This document shows, piece after piece, positions 1 through 7,971 of a stretch of 29,351 nucleotides of DNA. The notes beneath the pieces were generated by a model. The model saw nothing but the letters and a program-made list of their open reading frames with translations. It did no database searches and was not told the DNA's origin. Position numbers and translations under genes: made by a program. Source of the DNA: Dokdonella_A sp051958935 (GTDB taxonomy: Bacteria; Pseudomonadota; Gammaproteobacteria; Xanthomonadales; Rhodanobacteraceae); the NCBI RefSeq assembly GCF_051958935.1, contig NZ_JBQCFP010000004.1, positions 1 through 29,351 of the forward strand. Reading direction: 5' to 3'. How positions within the stretch are numbered: the first letter of the stretch is position 1; every line of letters starts with the position of its first letter.

Positions 1-162
1 TTCGAACTCGGCGATGAAGGCGGCGTCCGTGCGCAGGCGCCGGTACGCCGCGTCGAGTTCGGCGAGCGGCGCGATCAATGTCTCGGCGACGTAGGAACCG
101 CCGTAGTCGCCGAAGCGGCCGCGTGCATCGGGGTACGCCGAGTAGTCTTCGATTCGTTGCAT
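1..162 (-). CDS. trpB: Tryptophan synthase beta chain, N-terminal part (cut by window edge)
   Basis: The first 54 residues are present, starting at the ATG read from 162 to 160; the rest lies beyond position 1. The protein opens MQRIEDYSAYPDARGRFGDY and continues with GGSYVAETL, the conserved start of the PLP-dependent beta subunit, which joins indole and serine to make tryptophan in complex with TrpA. The catalytic lysine region is outside the window. It lies 5 bp after the trpF stop on the same strand, as expected for a trpF-trpB(-trpA) operon. I see no promoter of its own, so co-transcription with truA-trpF is inferred. Identity rests on the N-terminal motif plus context. Confidence 0.93.
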   Translation of the reverse strand, partial: MQRIEDYSAYPDARGRFGDYGGSYVAETLIAPLAELDAAYRRLRTDAAFIAEFE

Positions 163-167
163 GGCTC

Positions 168-800
168 TCACTTGCCGATGGCCGCGTCCGCGTTGCGCAC
201 CGCTTCGACGAAGCGGCGCATGCGTGCGGGATCCTTGATGCCGGGAGCGGTCTCGATGCCGCTCGACACGTCGACCGCATAGGGTCGCACGAGCGCGATC
301 GCCTGCGCCACATTGTCGGCGGTGAGGCCACCGGCGAGGATCGTCGAGCGGGCGAGGCGCGGCGCGCGCCGCCAGTCGAAGGTTTCGCCGCTGCCGCCGA
401 GTGCGCCGAGTGCGTGGCTGTCGAGCAGGAACCCGCTCGCGCCCGGGTGCAGGCCGACATACGCGACCGCATCGTCGACCGACGCCATCGGCACCGCCTT
501 CACGTACGGCCGCGAGAAACTCGACGCGAACGAACCCGGCTCGGCACCATGGAACTGCAGCAGGTCCGGCTGTACGCCCGCGATGACTTCCTCGATCCAG
601 CCCGGCTCGTCGTCCATGAACAGCGCGACCGCGGCCGTGAACGGCGGCAGCATGCGGCGGATCTCGCGCGCCTGGGTGATGCCGATGAAGCGCTGGCTGC
701 GCCGCGTGAACACGAGGCCGATCGCGTCGACGCCGAGATCGACCGCGAGCCGCGCATCCTGCGGACGCGTGATGCCACAGAACTTGACGCGCGTGCTCAC
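168..800 (-). CDS. trpF: Phosphoribosylanthranilate isomerase
   Basis: This enzyme isomerises N-(5-phosphoribosyl)anthranilate to CdRP in tryptophan synthesis. It is a single TIM barrel of 210 residues, normal for the family. The strand-1 motif VKFCGIT carries the expected general base Cys8, and Asp127 in GFLLDSH is the expected general acid. Near the C-terminus LAGGLTADN and DVSSGIE form the phosphate-binding end of the barrel. I chose the GTG at 800-798: it follows a GAGGTGA ribosome-binding site and overlaps the truA stop as GTGA, which suggests translational coupling. An in-frame ATG at 827 would add nine residues inside truA and is less likely. Downstream trpB begins after 5 bp. Confidence 0.95.
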   Translation of the reverse strand: MSTRVKFCGITRPQDARLAVDLGVDAIGLVFTRRSQRFIGITQAREIRRMLPPFTAAVALFMDDEPGWIEEVIAGVQPDLLQFHGAEPGSFASSFSRPYVKAVPMASVDDAVAYVGLHPGASGFLLDSHALGALGGSGETFDWRRAPRLARSTILAGGLTADNVAQAIALVRPYAVDVSSGIETAPGIKDPARMRRFVEAVRNADAAIGK

Positions 801-1564
801 AGGCTCACCTCGGGCGGAAGATTCCATTCAGCGGGATAGCGCGGCCCGAGGAACGTGAGTCCGGACGCCGGGGCGGTCGGACCCGCGACACTGCGATCGC
901 GCCCCTGCAGCAGCTCGGCCAGCCACGCTTCGGCGCGCTCGCCGCGGCCGATCGGCAGCAGCGAGCCGACGATGTTGCGCACCATGTGGTGCAGGAACGC
1001 GTTCGCCTCGATGTCGATCGCGACTTCGTCGCCGCGCCGCGCGACGGCGATCGCGTGCACGTTGCGCATCGGCGAGTTCGCCTGGCACGCGACGGTGCGG
1101 AACGCACTGAAATCGTGTTCGCCGACGAGCGCCTGCGCCGCGCGCTGCATCGCCTCGACGTCGAGCGGAATGCGCTCCCAGGTCACGAAGCGCGCGGCGA
1201 GCGCAGCGCGCACGGGCCGGTTGAGGATCGTGTAGCGATATCGCCGCGCGCGCGCGCCGAAACGCGCATGGAAGCCGTCCGCGACCGGCCGCGCCCACAG
1301 CACGGCGACGTCGCGCGCGAGGCGCGAGTTCGCACCGAGCGCCCAGGCGCGTTCGGTGCGCGTCGCGTCGCTGTCGAAATGCACGACCTGGCAGCGCGCA
1401 TGCACGCCCGCATCGGTGCGGCCGGCGCAGGTGACTTCGACCGGATGCGCCGCGACGAAGCTCAGCGCGGCCTCGACCTCGGCCTGCACGCTGCGTTCGT
1501 GCGACAGGCGCTGCCAGCCCGAGAAGTCGGTGCCTTCGTATTCGATGCCGAGGGCGAGGCGCAT
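797..1564 (-). CDS. truA: tRNA pseudouridine(38-40) synthase
   Basis: TruA converts uridines 38-40 of the tRNA anticodon arm to pseudouridine. The 255-residue protein has the family start MRLALGIEYEGTDFSGWQ and the catalytic loop AGRTDAGVHA with Asp51 as the nucleophile. The later motifs RYRYTILNR, HDFSAFR and NAFLHHMVRNIVG are also typical. The start is fixed by family alignment, yet no Shine-Dalgarno sequence precedes it: the 5' side consists of 7-bp repeats starting 8 bp upstream. The fimV terminator lies between fimV and truA, so truA-trpF-trpB probably needs a promoter inside 1565-1674, which I cannot identify firmly. The 3' end overlaps trpF by GTGA. Confidence 0.96.
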   Translation of the reverse strand: MRLALGIEYEGTDFSGWQRLSHERSVQAEVEAALSFVAAHPVEVTCAGRTDAGVHARCQVVHFDSDATRTERAWALGANSRLARDVAVLWARPVADGFHARFGARARRYRYTILNRPVRAALAARFVTWERIPLDVEAMQRAAQALVGEHDFSAFRTVACQANSPMRNVHAIAVARRGDEVAIDIEANAFLHHMVRNIVGSLLPIGRGERAEAWLAELLQGRDRSVAGPTAPASGLTFLGPRYPAEWNLPPEVSL

Positions 1565-1572
1565 GAGAAGCC

Positions 1573-1762
1573 GTGATTGGTGATTGGTGATTGGCGATTG
1601 GTGATTCGTGATGGTGATTCGGAAGAGCGTAGATATCGCTGCGTGCAGTGTTCGCGGGGACCGGCCGCTTATCGAAAAAAGGGGAGCCGGGCTTGCCCGG
1701 CTCCCCTTGGATGAATGCGGGTCCGTGGTTCTAACGAATCACGAATCACCAATCCCGAATCA
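1573..1762. repeat. Heptamer-repeat element A (inverted arms) between fimV and truA
   Basis: The left arm (1573-1620) holds units of GTGATTG, with one GCGATTG and GTGATTC copies, in exact 7-bp register for five units, followed by a slightly broken copy. The right arm (1735-1762) holds four 7-bp units of the complementary type, CGAATCA/CCAATCC. The arms are thus inverted relative to each other and enclose about 114 bp that includes the fimV terminator. The element begins 8 bp from the truA start and ends 5 bp before the fimV stop, so it fills the gap. A second element of the same design lies at 23007-23109. No coding sequence is seen inside. The function is unknown; a REP/MITE-like family is my inference. 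Confidence 0.85.
1675..1708 (-). terminator. Rho-independent terminator of fimV
   Basis: Read on the minus strand, an 11-bp perfect GC-rich stem (GGGGAGCCGGG pairing with CCCGGCTCCCC, arms 1696-1706 and 1681-1691) with a 4-nt loop is followed by six T residues (1680-1675). It lies about 60 bp beyond the fimV stop. On the plus strand only two T follow the stem, so it acts mainly on minus-strand transcripts. Confidence 0.92.
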
Positions 1763-1767
1763 CGGCT

Positions 1768-4503
1768 CTAGCGCAGTTCCGAGATCAGGCGATGCGCTTC
1801 CGCTTTCTGCGCATCGTTGCCTTCGGCGACGACCTCCTCGAGCATCGAGCGCGCACCGTCCGGGTCGCCCATGTCCATGTAGGCCTTGGCGAGATCGAGC
1901 TTGGTGCCGATCGCGTCCTCGCCGGCGAAGAAATCGTCGTCCAGGGTCGCTTCCTTCATCGCGGGTGCGGGCTCCTTCGCAGCGGGGACCACCGGGGCCG
2001 GCGCCGCCTTGGCCTCCGGGGCTTCCAGCGGCGGCAGGTCGTCGAACGTGAACGCATCGGCGGCCGGCGGTGGCGGCACATGCGCGTGCGTCGGCGCGGG
2101 CGTCTCGGCGAAACCGAAACCGTAGTCGTCCGCCGACTCGGGCTCGGCGGCGGGCGCGGACGCCACATGCGCATGGGCGAAACCGAAGTCGTCGTCGTCG
2201 AGCGTGGGACGCTCGGCCGTGTCGGCGAACGCGGCTCCCGAGTACGTGTCGGCCGCGGCGAACAGCGGATTGTGCGGCGCGAGCTCCTGGCCCATCGCCT
2301 GCGCTTCCTGCCATTCCGGCTGGTTCGGATCGGTCACGTAGGCGTGCATCTCCGCCGCGGTGTCCTCGAATTTCGCGACGTCGCGTTCCGCGTAGTAGAG
2401 GCTGAGCAGCTCGAGGTAGAGACCGACATTGCCCGGCTCGCGCGCGATCTGGTCGCGCAGCGCGGTCGCTTCGGCTTCCATCACGGCGCTCGTCGCGCCG
2501 GAACCGTCGATCGAGTCACCGAACGCATCGGCGATCGAAGGACGCGACCCATTCGACGCCGCCGGCGCGGCCTTGCGCTTGCGCATGCCGAACAGGCCGA
2601 GCAGCACCAGCAACACCCCGGCGCCGAGCGCGGCGGGCTTGACCCACGCCGCGTCGTACCAGGCGGCGGCCTGCGGCTTCGCGGCAGGCGTGGGCTTCTT
2701 CACGCTCGTTGCGGGCGTCGGTTTGGCCGTCGTGCCGCTCGTCGCGGTGGTCGGCGGCGTCGCCGCGAGCGGCGTCACCGTCGCGCCCGACGCATTCGCC
2801 GGCGTCGAGGTCGACGACGGCGTGGTGGCGGGCGTGGCCGACGTGGCGGCGGTGTCGGTGTGCGCAGCGGCCGACGGCGACGTCGCGGACGCGTCCGCGC
2901 CGGACGGCGTGGCAGCGGTGCCCGGCGCCGTGGACGGCGTGGCGGCCGGCGACTCACCGGCCGGCGTCGGCGCGGGCGTCGCGCCGATGGGCGGTGTCGT
3001 AGCCGGAATCGCGGCCGGCGTGGCCGCAGCGCCCGCATGGGCGTCGGCCTTGGCCGCGTCGCCCGGCGTGGACGACTTGGCAGCGTCACCCCAGATGTCC
3101 TTCTTGTCGATCGCGGTGTCCTTCGCGGTCGAAGCAGGCGTCGATGCGGGCGTCGTCGAAGCGGGCGTCGTCGATGCCGGCGGCGTCGCCGAGGCGGCGA
3201 CCGGCGGGGGCGTCGATGCCGCGGGCGTCGCCGGCTTGCCGGTCACCTTGCCGGCCGCATCGGCCTTTGCCTGCAACTCCCTGAGCTTCTGCTGCAGGTC
3301 GGCGATCTCGGAATCCTTGAGGCTGATCAGGCGGTCGTTCTTGCCCTTGAGATCCTCGAGCTCCTTCACGCGCGACTTGAGTTCGGTCGCTTCCAGCTCG
3401 CGCGCGGTGAGGGCTTCCTTCGTGCGCGCGAGTTCGCGTTTGGCCTCGGCGTTCGCGGCCGAGCCATTGCCCGAACCGGGCTGGTCGGCCATCGCGAGGC
3501 TGCCCTTGCCGGACTTCGGCGGCACGAGTTCCAGACGCTCGCTGGCGCTCTTCGTTTCCGCGCCCGCGGTGCTGGCCTTCGCCGGCTTCGCCTCTTTCGG
3601 TGCCGCGCTCACGGGGGTCGCGGGCGCCTCGGTGGTCGATGCGACGCGCGTCGGCGTCGCGCGACCGCCGCGCCAGTCCTCGAACTGCGCACGCACCTGG
3701 GCCGCCGCTTCGCTCGCCGAACCGATCGCCTTCGCTTCGTCGGCGGTCGGGATGCGCAGGATCGCGCCGCGCTTGAGCGCGTTGATGTTGTCCTTGTAGA
3801 ACGCGTCCGGATTGCTCTTGAGCAGTGCGAGCATCATCTGGTCGAGATTGGCGCCGCCATCCGGGCGCGTCGCACGCGCGATGCCCGACAGGGTTTCGCC
3901 CTGCTTGACCGGCCCGTAGTCGCCTTCGAGCACCGTGCGCGGAGCCGGGGCCACCGGCGCGGGCTTCTCGCGCGCAACCGCCGGCTTCTCGACCGGCGCC
4001 GGCCTTTCGGCCGCGGCGACCGTTTCCTTCTCGCGGCGCGGCGCCGCCGCGGGCACGCTCGGCGCCGGCGTCGCGGCGACCGCGGCCGGCGCGCTGCGCG
4101 CGGGCGCAGTCACCGGCGGATCGAGCAGTACGGTGTATTCGCGCAGCAGGCGGCCCTTCGGCCAGTTCGCCTCGACGAGGAAGTCGAGATAGCTGTCCTG
4201 CACGGGCTCCTTGCTCGTGACGCGGATGACGACCTGTCCGTTCGCACCCTTGCCGACCGAGAATTCGAGCGGCACGTTGATGTGGCTGCGGGAGATGCCG
4301 ACGCGTTCGAAGTCCTCCGCCGCAGCCATGCTCACCAGCAAGCCTTCAGCCTCGCCCGCGGTGCCCTGGATGACCGGGATCTCGGCATCAAGCGGTTGAT
4401 TGAGCTTGGATTTCACATGGACGGGGCCGAGGCCCAGCGCGAGCGCGTTCGTTCCGCCCAACGCGAGCGCGATCGCAAGCGAAAGTTGCAGCGGTCGTTT
4501 CAT
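1768..4503 (-). CDS. fimV: FimV-type pilus assembly / polar hub protein
   Basis: This 911-residue protein has the FimV layout. A signal peptide (about 1-23) precedes the conserved FimV N-terminal domain with LGLGPVHVKSKLNQPLDAEI. A LysM-like peptidoglycan-binding segment (about 195-250, KQGETLSGIA) is followed by a coiled coil (about 350-415) and a Pro/Ala/Thr-rich stretch (about 415-610). One transmembrane helix (about 620-640, ends GMRKRK) leads to an acidic cytoplasmic part with a TPR-like repeat. The FimV C-terminal motif KLDLAKAYMDMGDPDGA covers about 868-884. In Pseudomonas, FimV organises type IV pilus secretion and polar cAMP signalling. The asd-fimV-truA order is the usual one. The start ATG at 4503 gives a clean signal peptide, though its ribosome-binding site is weak. 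Confidence 0.92.
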   Translation of the reverse strand: MKRPLQLSLAIALALGGTNALALGLGPVHVKSKLNQPLDAEIPVIQGTAGEAEGLLVSMAAAEDFERVGISRSHINVPLEFSVGKGANGQVVIRVTSKEPVQDSYLDFLVEANWPKGRLLREYTVLLDPPVTAPARSAPAAVAATPAPSVPAAAPRREKETVAAAERPAPVEKPAVAREKPAPVAPAPRTVLEGDYGPVKQGETLSGIARATRPDGGANLDQMMLALLKSNPDAFYKDNINALKRGAILRIPTADEAKAIGSASEAAAQVRAQFEDWRGGRATPTRVASTTEAPATPVSAAPKEAKPAKASTAGAETKSASERLELVPPKSGKGSLAMADQPGSGNGSAANAEAKRELARTKEALTARELEATELKSRVKELEDLKGKNDRLISLKDSEIADLQQKLRELQAKADAAGKVTGKPATPAASTPPPVAASATPPASTTPASTTPASTPASTAKDTAIDKKDIWGDAAKSSTPGDAAKADAHAGAAATPAAIPATTPPIGATPAPTPAGESPAATPSTAPGTAATPSGADASATSPSAAAHTDTAATSATPATTPSSTSTPANASGATVTPLAATPPTTATSGTTAKPTPATSVKKPTPAAKPQAAAWYDAAWVKPAALGAGVLLVLLGLFGMRKRKAAPAASNGSRPSIADAFGDSIDGSGATSAVMEAEATALRDQIAREPGNVGLYLELLSLYYAERDVAKFEDTAAEMHAYVTDPNQPEWQEAQAMGQELAPHNPLFAAADTYSGAAFADTAERPTLDDDDFGFAHAHVASAPAAEPESADDYGFGFAETPAPTHAHVPPPPAADAFTFDDLPPLEAPEAKAAPAPVVPAAKEPAPAMKEATLDDDFFAGEDAIGTKLDLAKAYMDMGDPDGARSMLEEVVAEGNDAQKAEAHRLISELR
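3131..3187 (-). repeat. Tandem 15-bp repeat inside fimV low-complexity region
   Basis: Three near-identical 15-bp units of the form GAnGCGGGCGTCGTC (3143-3157, 3158-3172, 3173-3187) follow a shortened 12-bp unit at 3131-3142. In the minus-strand reading frame they encode repeated ASTTP-type pentapeptides in the Pro/Ala/Thr-rich linker of FimV. Copy-number change would alter the linker length without breaking the frame. Confidence 0.8.
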
Positions 4504-4530
4504 CTAGGCATGCCCCCCGGAGGCGTAGGG

Positions 4531-4558
4531 GCCCGTTTCGGGCCATCTCGAAACGGGC
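4531..4558 (-). other. Hairpin in the fimV leader
   Basis: A perfect 10-bp inverted repeat (GCCCGTTTCG at 4531-4540 and CGAAACGGGC at 4549-4558, 8-nt loop) lies between asd and fimV. No T-run follows on either strand, so it is not a standard terminator. If the predicted fimV promoter is right it would sit in the first part of the fimV mRNA leader. It could be an RNA-stability or attenuation structure; this is inference. Confidence 0.6.
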
Positions 4559-4574
4559 TTATAACACAATCGTA

Positions 4575-4602
4575 ACTATAGATCACAGATACGATTTCGC
4601 AA
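4575..4602 (-). promoter_or_regulatory. Candidate sigma-70 promoter of fimV
   Basis: On the minus strand TTGCGA (4602-4597) and TATAGT (4580-4575) are separated by 16 bp, about 70 bp upstream of the fimV start and just downstream of the asd stop. The surrounding sequence is AT-rich compared with the rest of the window. Four of six -35 and five of six -10 bases match the consensus. No experiment supports it. Confidence 0.5.
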
Positions 4603-4615
4603 ATACCGGGAGCCG

Positions 4616-5647
<1,032 letters not shown>

Positions 5648-5693
5648 GGTCGGGGTCGGGTGCAGGGGTGGGCGAAGCGTGCGGCGCCAAGCA

Positions 5694-6707
5694 TCACGCG
5701 GAATGGCCGCCGCGGGCCAATAACGCGTCGGCATTAACCGGATTCGGTGGCCTGCCGGCATGCGGGCCGGCGCCGAGCGCGGCGACGAGGTTGTCGACCG
5801 CGAGCGCCACCATCGCGCGTCGCGTCGCCTCGCTCGCGCTCGCGATGTGTGGCGTGAGCACGACGTTGCGGCAGGCGAGCAGGCGCGGATGCACGGCCGG
5901 TTCGTTCTCGTAGACGTCGAGCCCGGCCGCGGCGATGCGCCCGGCATCGAGCGCGTCGGCGAGCGCCGCGTCGTCGACGATGCCGCCGCGCGCGACGTTC
6001 ACGAGCGTCGCACCTGGCTTCATTCGCGCGAGCTCGGGCGCTCCGATCGCGTGGTGCGTCTGCGCCGAATACGGCAAGGCCAACACGAGATGATCGCTGT
6101 GCGCGAGCAGCTCGTTCCTGGCGACATGGGTCGCCGCGCAGTCGCGTTCGAGCTCCGGCGCGAGGCGGGCGCGATTGTGGTACAGCACGCGCATGCCGAA
6201 CCCGCGTGCGCGGCGCGCGATTGCCTGGCCGATGCGTCCCATGCCGAGGATGCCGAGCGTGCTGCCGTGCACGTCACGCCCGAGCATGAGTTCGAACGAC
6301 CAGGTGGTCCACTGCCCTTCGCGCAGCCAACGCTCCGCTTCGGTCACGCGCCGGGCGGTCGCGAGCAACAGCGCCCAGGCGAAATCCGCCGTGGTTTCGG
6401 TGAGCACGTCGGGCGTGTTGGTCGCGATGATGCCGGCCGCGGTGAGCGCGGGTATGTCGAGGTTGTCGTAGCCGACGCCGACGTTGGCGATCGCGCGCAG
6501 GCGATGGGCGCCCGCGATGACCGCGGCGTCGATGCGGTCGGGGATGAACACGAGCGCGCCGTCGACGTCGTGCAGGCCCGCGCGCAGCGCATCCGCAGCG
6601 CGCGGCGCGACATCGGCCTCGACGCGCACGTCGAAGTGGCTCTCGAGGCGCGCGAGGATGTCGCCGAACACCGGCTGGGTGACCCACACCCGCGGCCGCA
6701 TGCTCAT
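5694..6707 (-). CDS. D-2-hydroxyacid dehydrogenase (glyoxylate/hydroxypyruvate reductase type)
   Basis: This 337-residue NAD(P)-dependent dehydrogenase has an N-terminal catalytic half with NVGVGYDNLDI, then the nucleotide-binding motif GMGRIG (155-160) in LGILGMGRIGQAIA. The active-site residues are Arg240 (VARGGIVDD), a Glu in YENEP (267-270) and His287 (LTPHIAS). NR at 178-179 after the second Rossmann strand, instead of an acidic residue, favours NADPH. Together this resembles GhrB/GyaR reductases that act on glyoxylate and hydroxypyruvate. Other 2-ketoacids are possible and the substrate cannot be read from sequence. Its ATG overlaps the aroC stop as ATGA, so the two are translationally coupled. 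PdxB is less likely because its extra C-terminal domain is absent. Confidence 0.88.
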   Translation of the reverse strand: MSMRPRVWVTQPVFGDILARLESHFDVRVEADVAPRAADALRAGLHDVDGALVFIPDRIDAAVIAGAHRLRAIANVGVGYDNLDIPALTAAGIIATNTPDVLTETTADFAWALLLATARRVTEAERWLREGQWTTWSFELMLGRDVHGSTLGILGMGRIGQAIARRARGFGMRVLYHNRARLAPELERDCAATHVARNELLAHSDHLVLALPYSAQTHHAIGAPELARMKPGATLVNVARGGIVDDAALADALDAGRIAAAGLDVYENEPAVHPRLLACRNVVLTPHIASASEATRRAMVALAVDNLVAALGAGPHAGRPPNPVNADALLARGGHSA

Positions 6708-7807
6708 CCAGCGTCACCGGGTACGCGCGGCGCGACCTCGCCGACGTCGCCGCATTGCGCGCGATGGCGCAGTGCCTGGTCCATCAGGACGAGCGCGACC
6801 ATCGCCTCGGCGATCGGGGTCGCGCGGATCCCGACGCACGGATCGTGGCGGCCCTTGGTGACGACCTCGACCGGATCGCCCGCGAGGTTCACGCTCCGCC
6901 CCGGGACGAGGATGCTCGAGGTGGGCTTGAGCGCGATCGACACGACGACGGCCTGGCCGGTCGAGATGCCGCCGAGGATGCCGCCCGCGTGGTTGGAGAG
7001 GAATCCCTGCGGCGTGATCTCGTCGCGGTGCACGCTGCCGTGCTGCGCCACCGCCGCGAAGCCGTCGCCGATCTCGACGCCCTTGACCGCGTTGATCGAC
7101 ATCAGCGCGGCGGCGAGCTCGCCGTCGAGCTTGCCGTACACCGGCTCGCCCCAGCCCGGCGGCACGCCGTCGGCGACGACGCTGACGCGCGCGCCGACCG
7201 AATCGCCGGACTTGCGCAGAGCCGTCATGTACGCCTCGAGTTCCTCGACCATCGAGGCATCCGGCCAGAAGAACGGGTTCTGCGCGACTGCGTCCCAGTC
7301 GAACGCCCCGCGCGGCACGAGGTCGCCGATCTGCGCGAGGAAACCGCGCACGCGCACGCCGTGGCGTTCGGCGAGCCACTTCTTGGCGATCACCGCCGCT
7401 GCGACGCGCATCGTCGTCTCGCGCGCGGACGAGCGCCCGCCTCCACGCGGATCACGGATGCCGTACTTCTGCCAGTAGGTGTAGTCTGCGTGGCCGGGGC
7501 GGAACGTGTCCTGCAGGTCACCGTAGTCCTTCGAGCGTTGGTCGGTGTTGCGGATCACGAGCGCGATCGGCGTACCGGTCGTGCGCCCTTCGTACACGCC
7601 CGAGAGGATCTCGACCTCGTCGGCCTCGCGCCGCTGCGAGGTCCAGCGGCTGCGCCCGGTCGCGCGCCGCTCGAGGTCGGTGCGGAATTCGTCCGGCGCC
7701 AGCGCGAGCCCGGGCGGGCAGCCGTCGACGACGCAGCCGATCGCAGGACCATGGCTTTCACCGAAGGTCGTGACCGTCAGGAGCTTGCCGAAGGAGTTGC
7801 TGGACAT
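6704..7807 (-). CDS. aroC: Chorismate synthase
   Basis: AroC makes chorismate from EPSP using reduced FMN, the last step of the shikimate pathway and the source of tryptophan made by the trp genes nearby. The 367-residue protein has all family signatures: TTFGESHGPAIG at the N-terminus, QRREADEVEILSG, the FMN/substrate stretch FRPGHADYTY, GGGRSSARET, GFLSNHAGGILGGISTGQ and the C-terminal GRHDPCVGIRATPIAEAM. The start ATG at 7807 matches the usual MSSNSFGKLL beginning; a strong ribosome-binding site is not visible. The final bases overlap the next dehydrogenase by ATGA. The upstream gap to prmB contains a REP-like element. Confidence 0.97.
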   Translation of the reverse strand: MSSNSFGKLLTVTTFGESHGPAIGCVVDGCPPGLALAPDEFRTDLERRATGRSRWTSQRREADEVEILSGVYEGRTTGTPIALVIRNTDQRSKDYGDLQDTFRPGHADYTYWQKYGIRDPRGGGRSSARETTMRVAAAVIAKKWLAERHGVRVRGFLAQIGDLVPRGAFDWDAVAQNPFFWPDASMVEELEAYMTALRKSGDSVGARVSVVADGVPPGWGEPVYGKLDGELAAALMSINAVKGVEIGDGFAAVAQHGSVHRDEITPQGFLSNHAGGILGGISTGQAVVVSIALKPTSSILVPGRSVNLAGDPVEVVTKGRHDPCVGIRATPIAEAMVALVLMDQALRHRAQCGDVGEVAPRVPGDAG

Positions 7808-7860
7808 GGAAGCCGTGCTCGCTGATGGCTCGGTCGTTTGTGCGGGGCTCGCAAGCCCTG

Positions 7861-7941
7861 CGGCGTCAGCCCGCGAAAGCGGGAATCCATTTTGCCTCCA
7901 AATGCCGACCCGGCAGCCATTGCCCCACCCCGCTGACGCCG
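7861..7941. repeat. REP-like palindromic element with 10-bp inverted ends
   Basis: CGGCGTCAGC at 7861-7870 is matched exactly in inverse orientation by GCTGACGCCG at 7932-7941. Just inside the left end is a small hairpin, CCCGC-GAAA-GCGGG (7870-7883), followed by AATCCA. This resembles the widespread proteobacterial intergenic palindrome CCCGCGAAAGCGGGAATCCA. It occupies most of the prmB-aroC gap and encodes no protein. Whether it is a mobile miniature element or a fixed RNA structure cannot be decided here. Confidence 0.65.
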
Positions 7942-7971
7942 GCGCTTTTCGCCGGGCGACGAACGGACGGG

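Noticed and set aside
1573..1620. CRISPR-like array
   Set aside because: Units are 7 bp in direct tandem with no spacers, and there are no cas genes.
1792..4575. 927-residue open frame on the plus strand opposite fimV
   Set aside because: Arg/Gly-rich translation caused by GC-rich codons; fimV on the other strand has family domains across its whole length.
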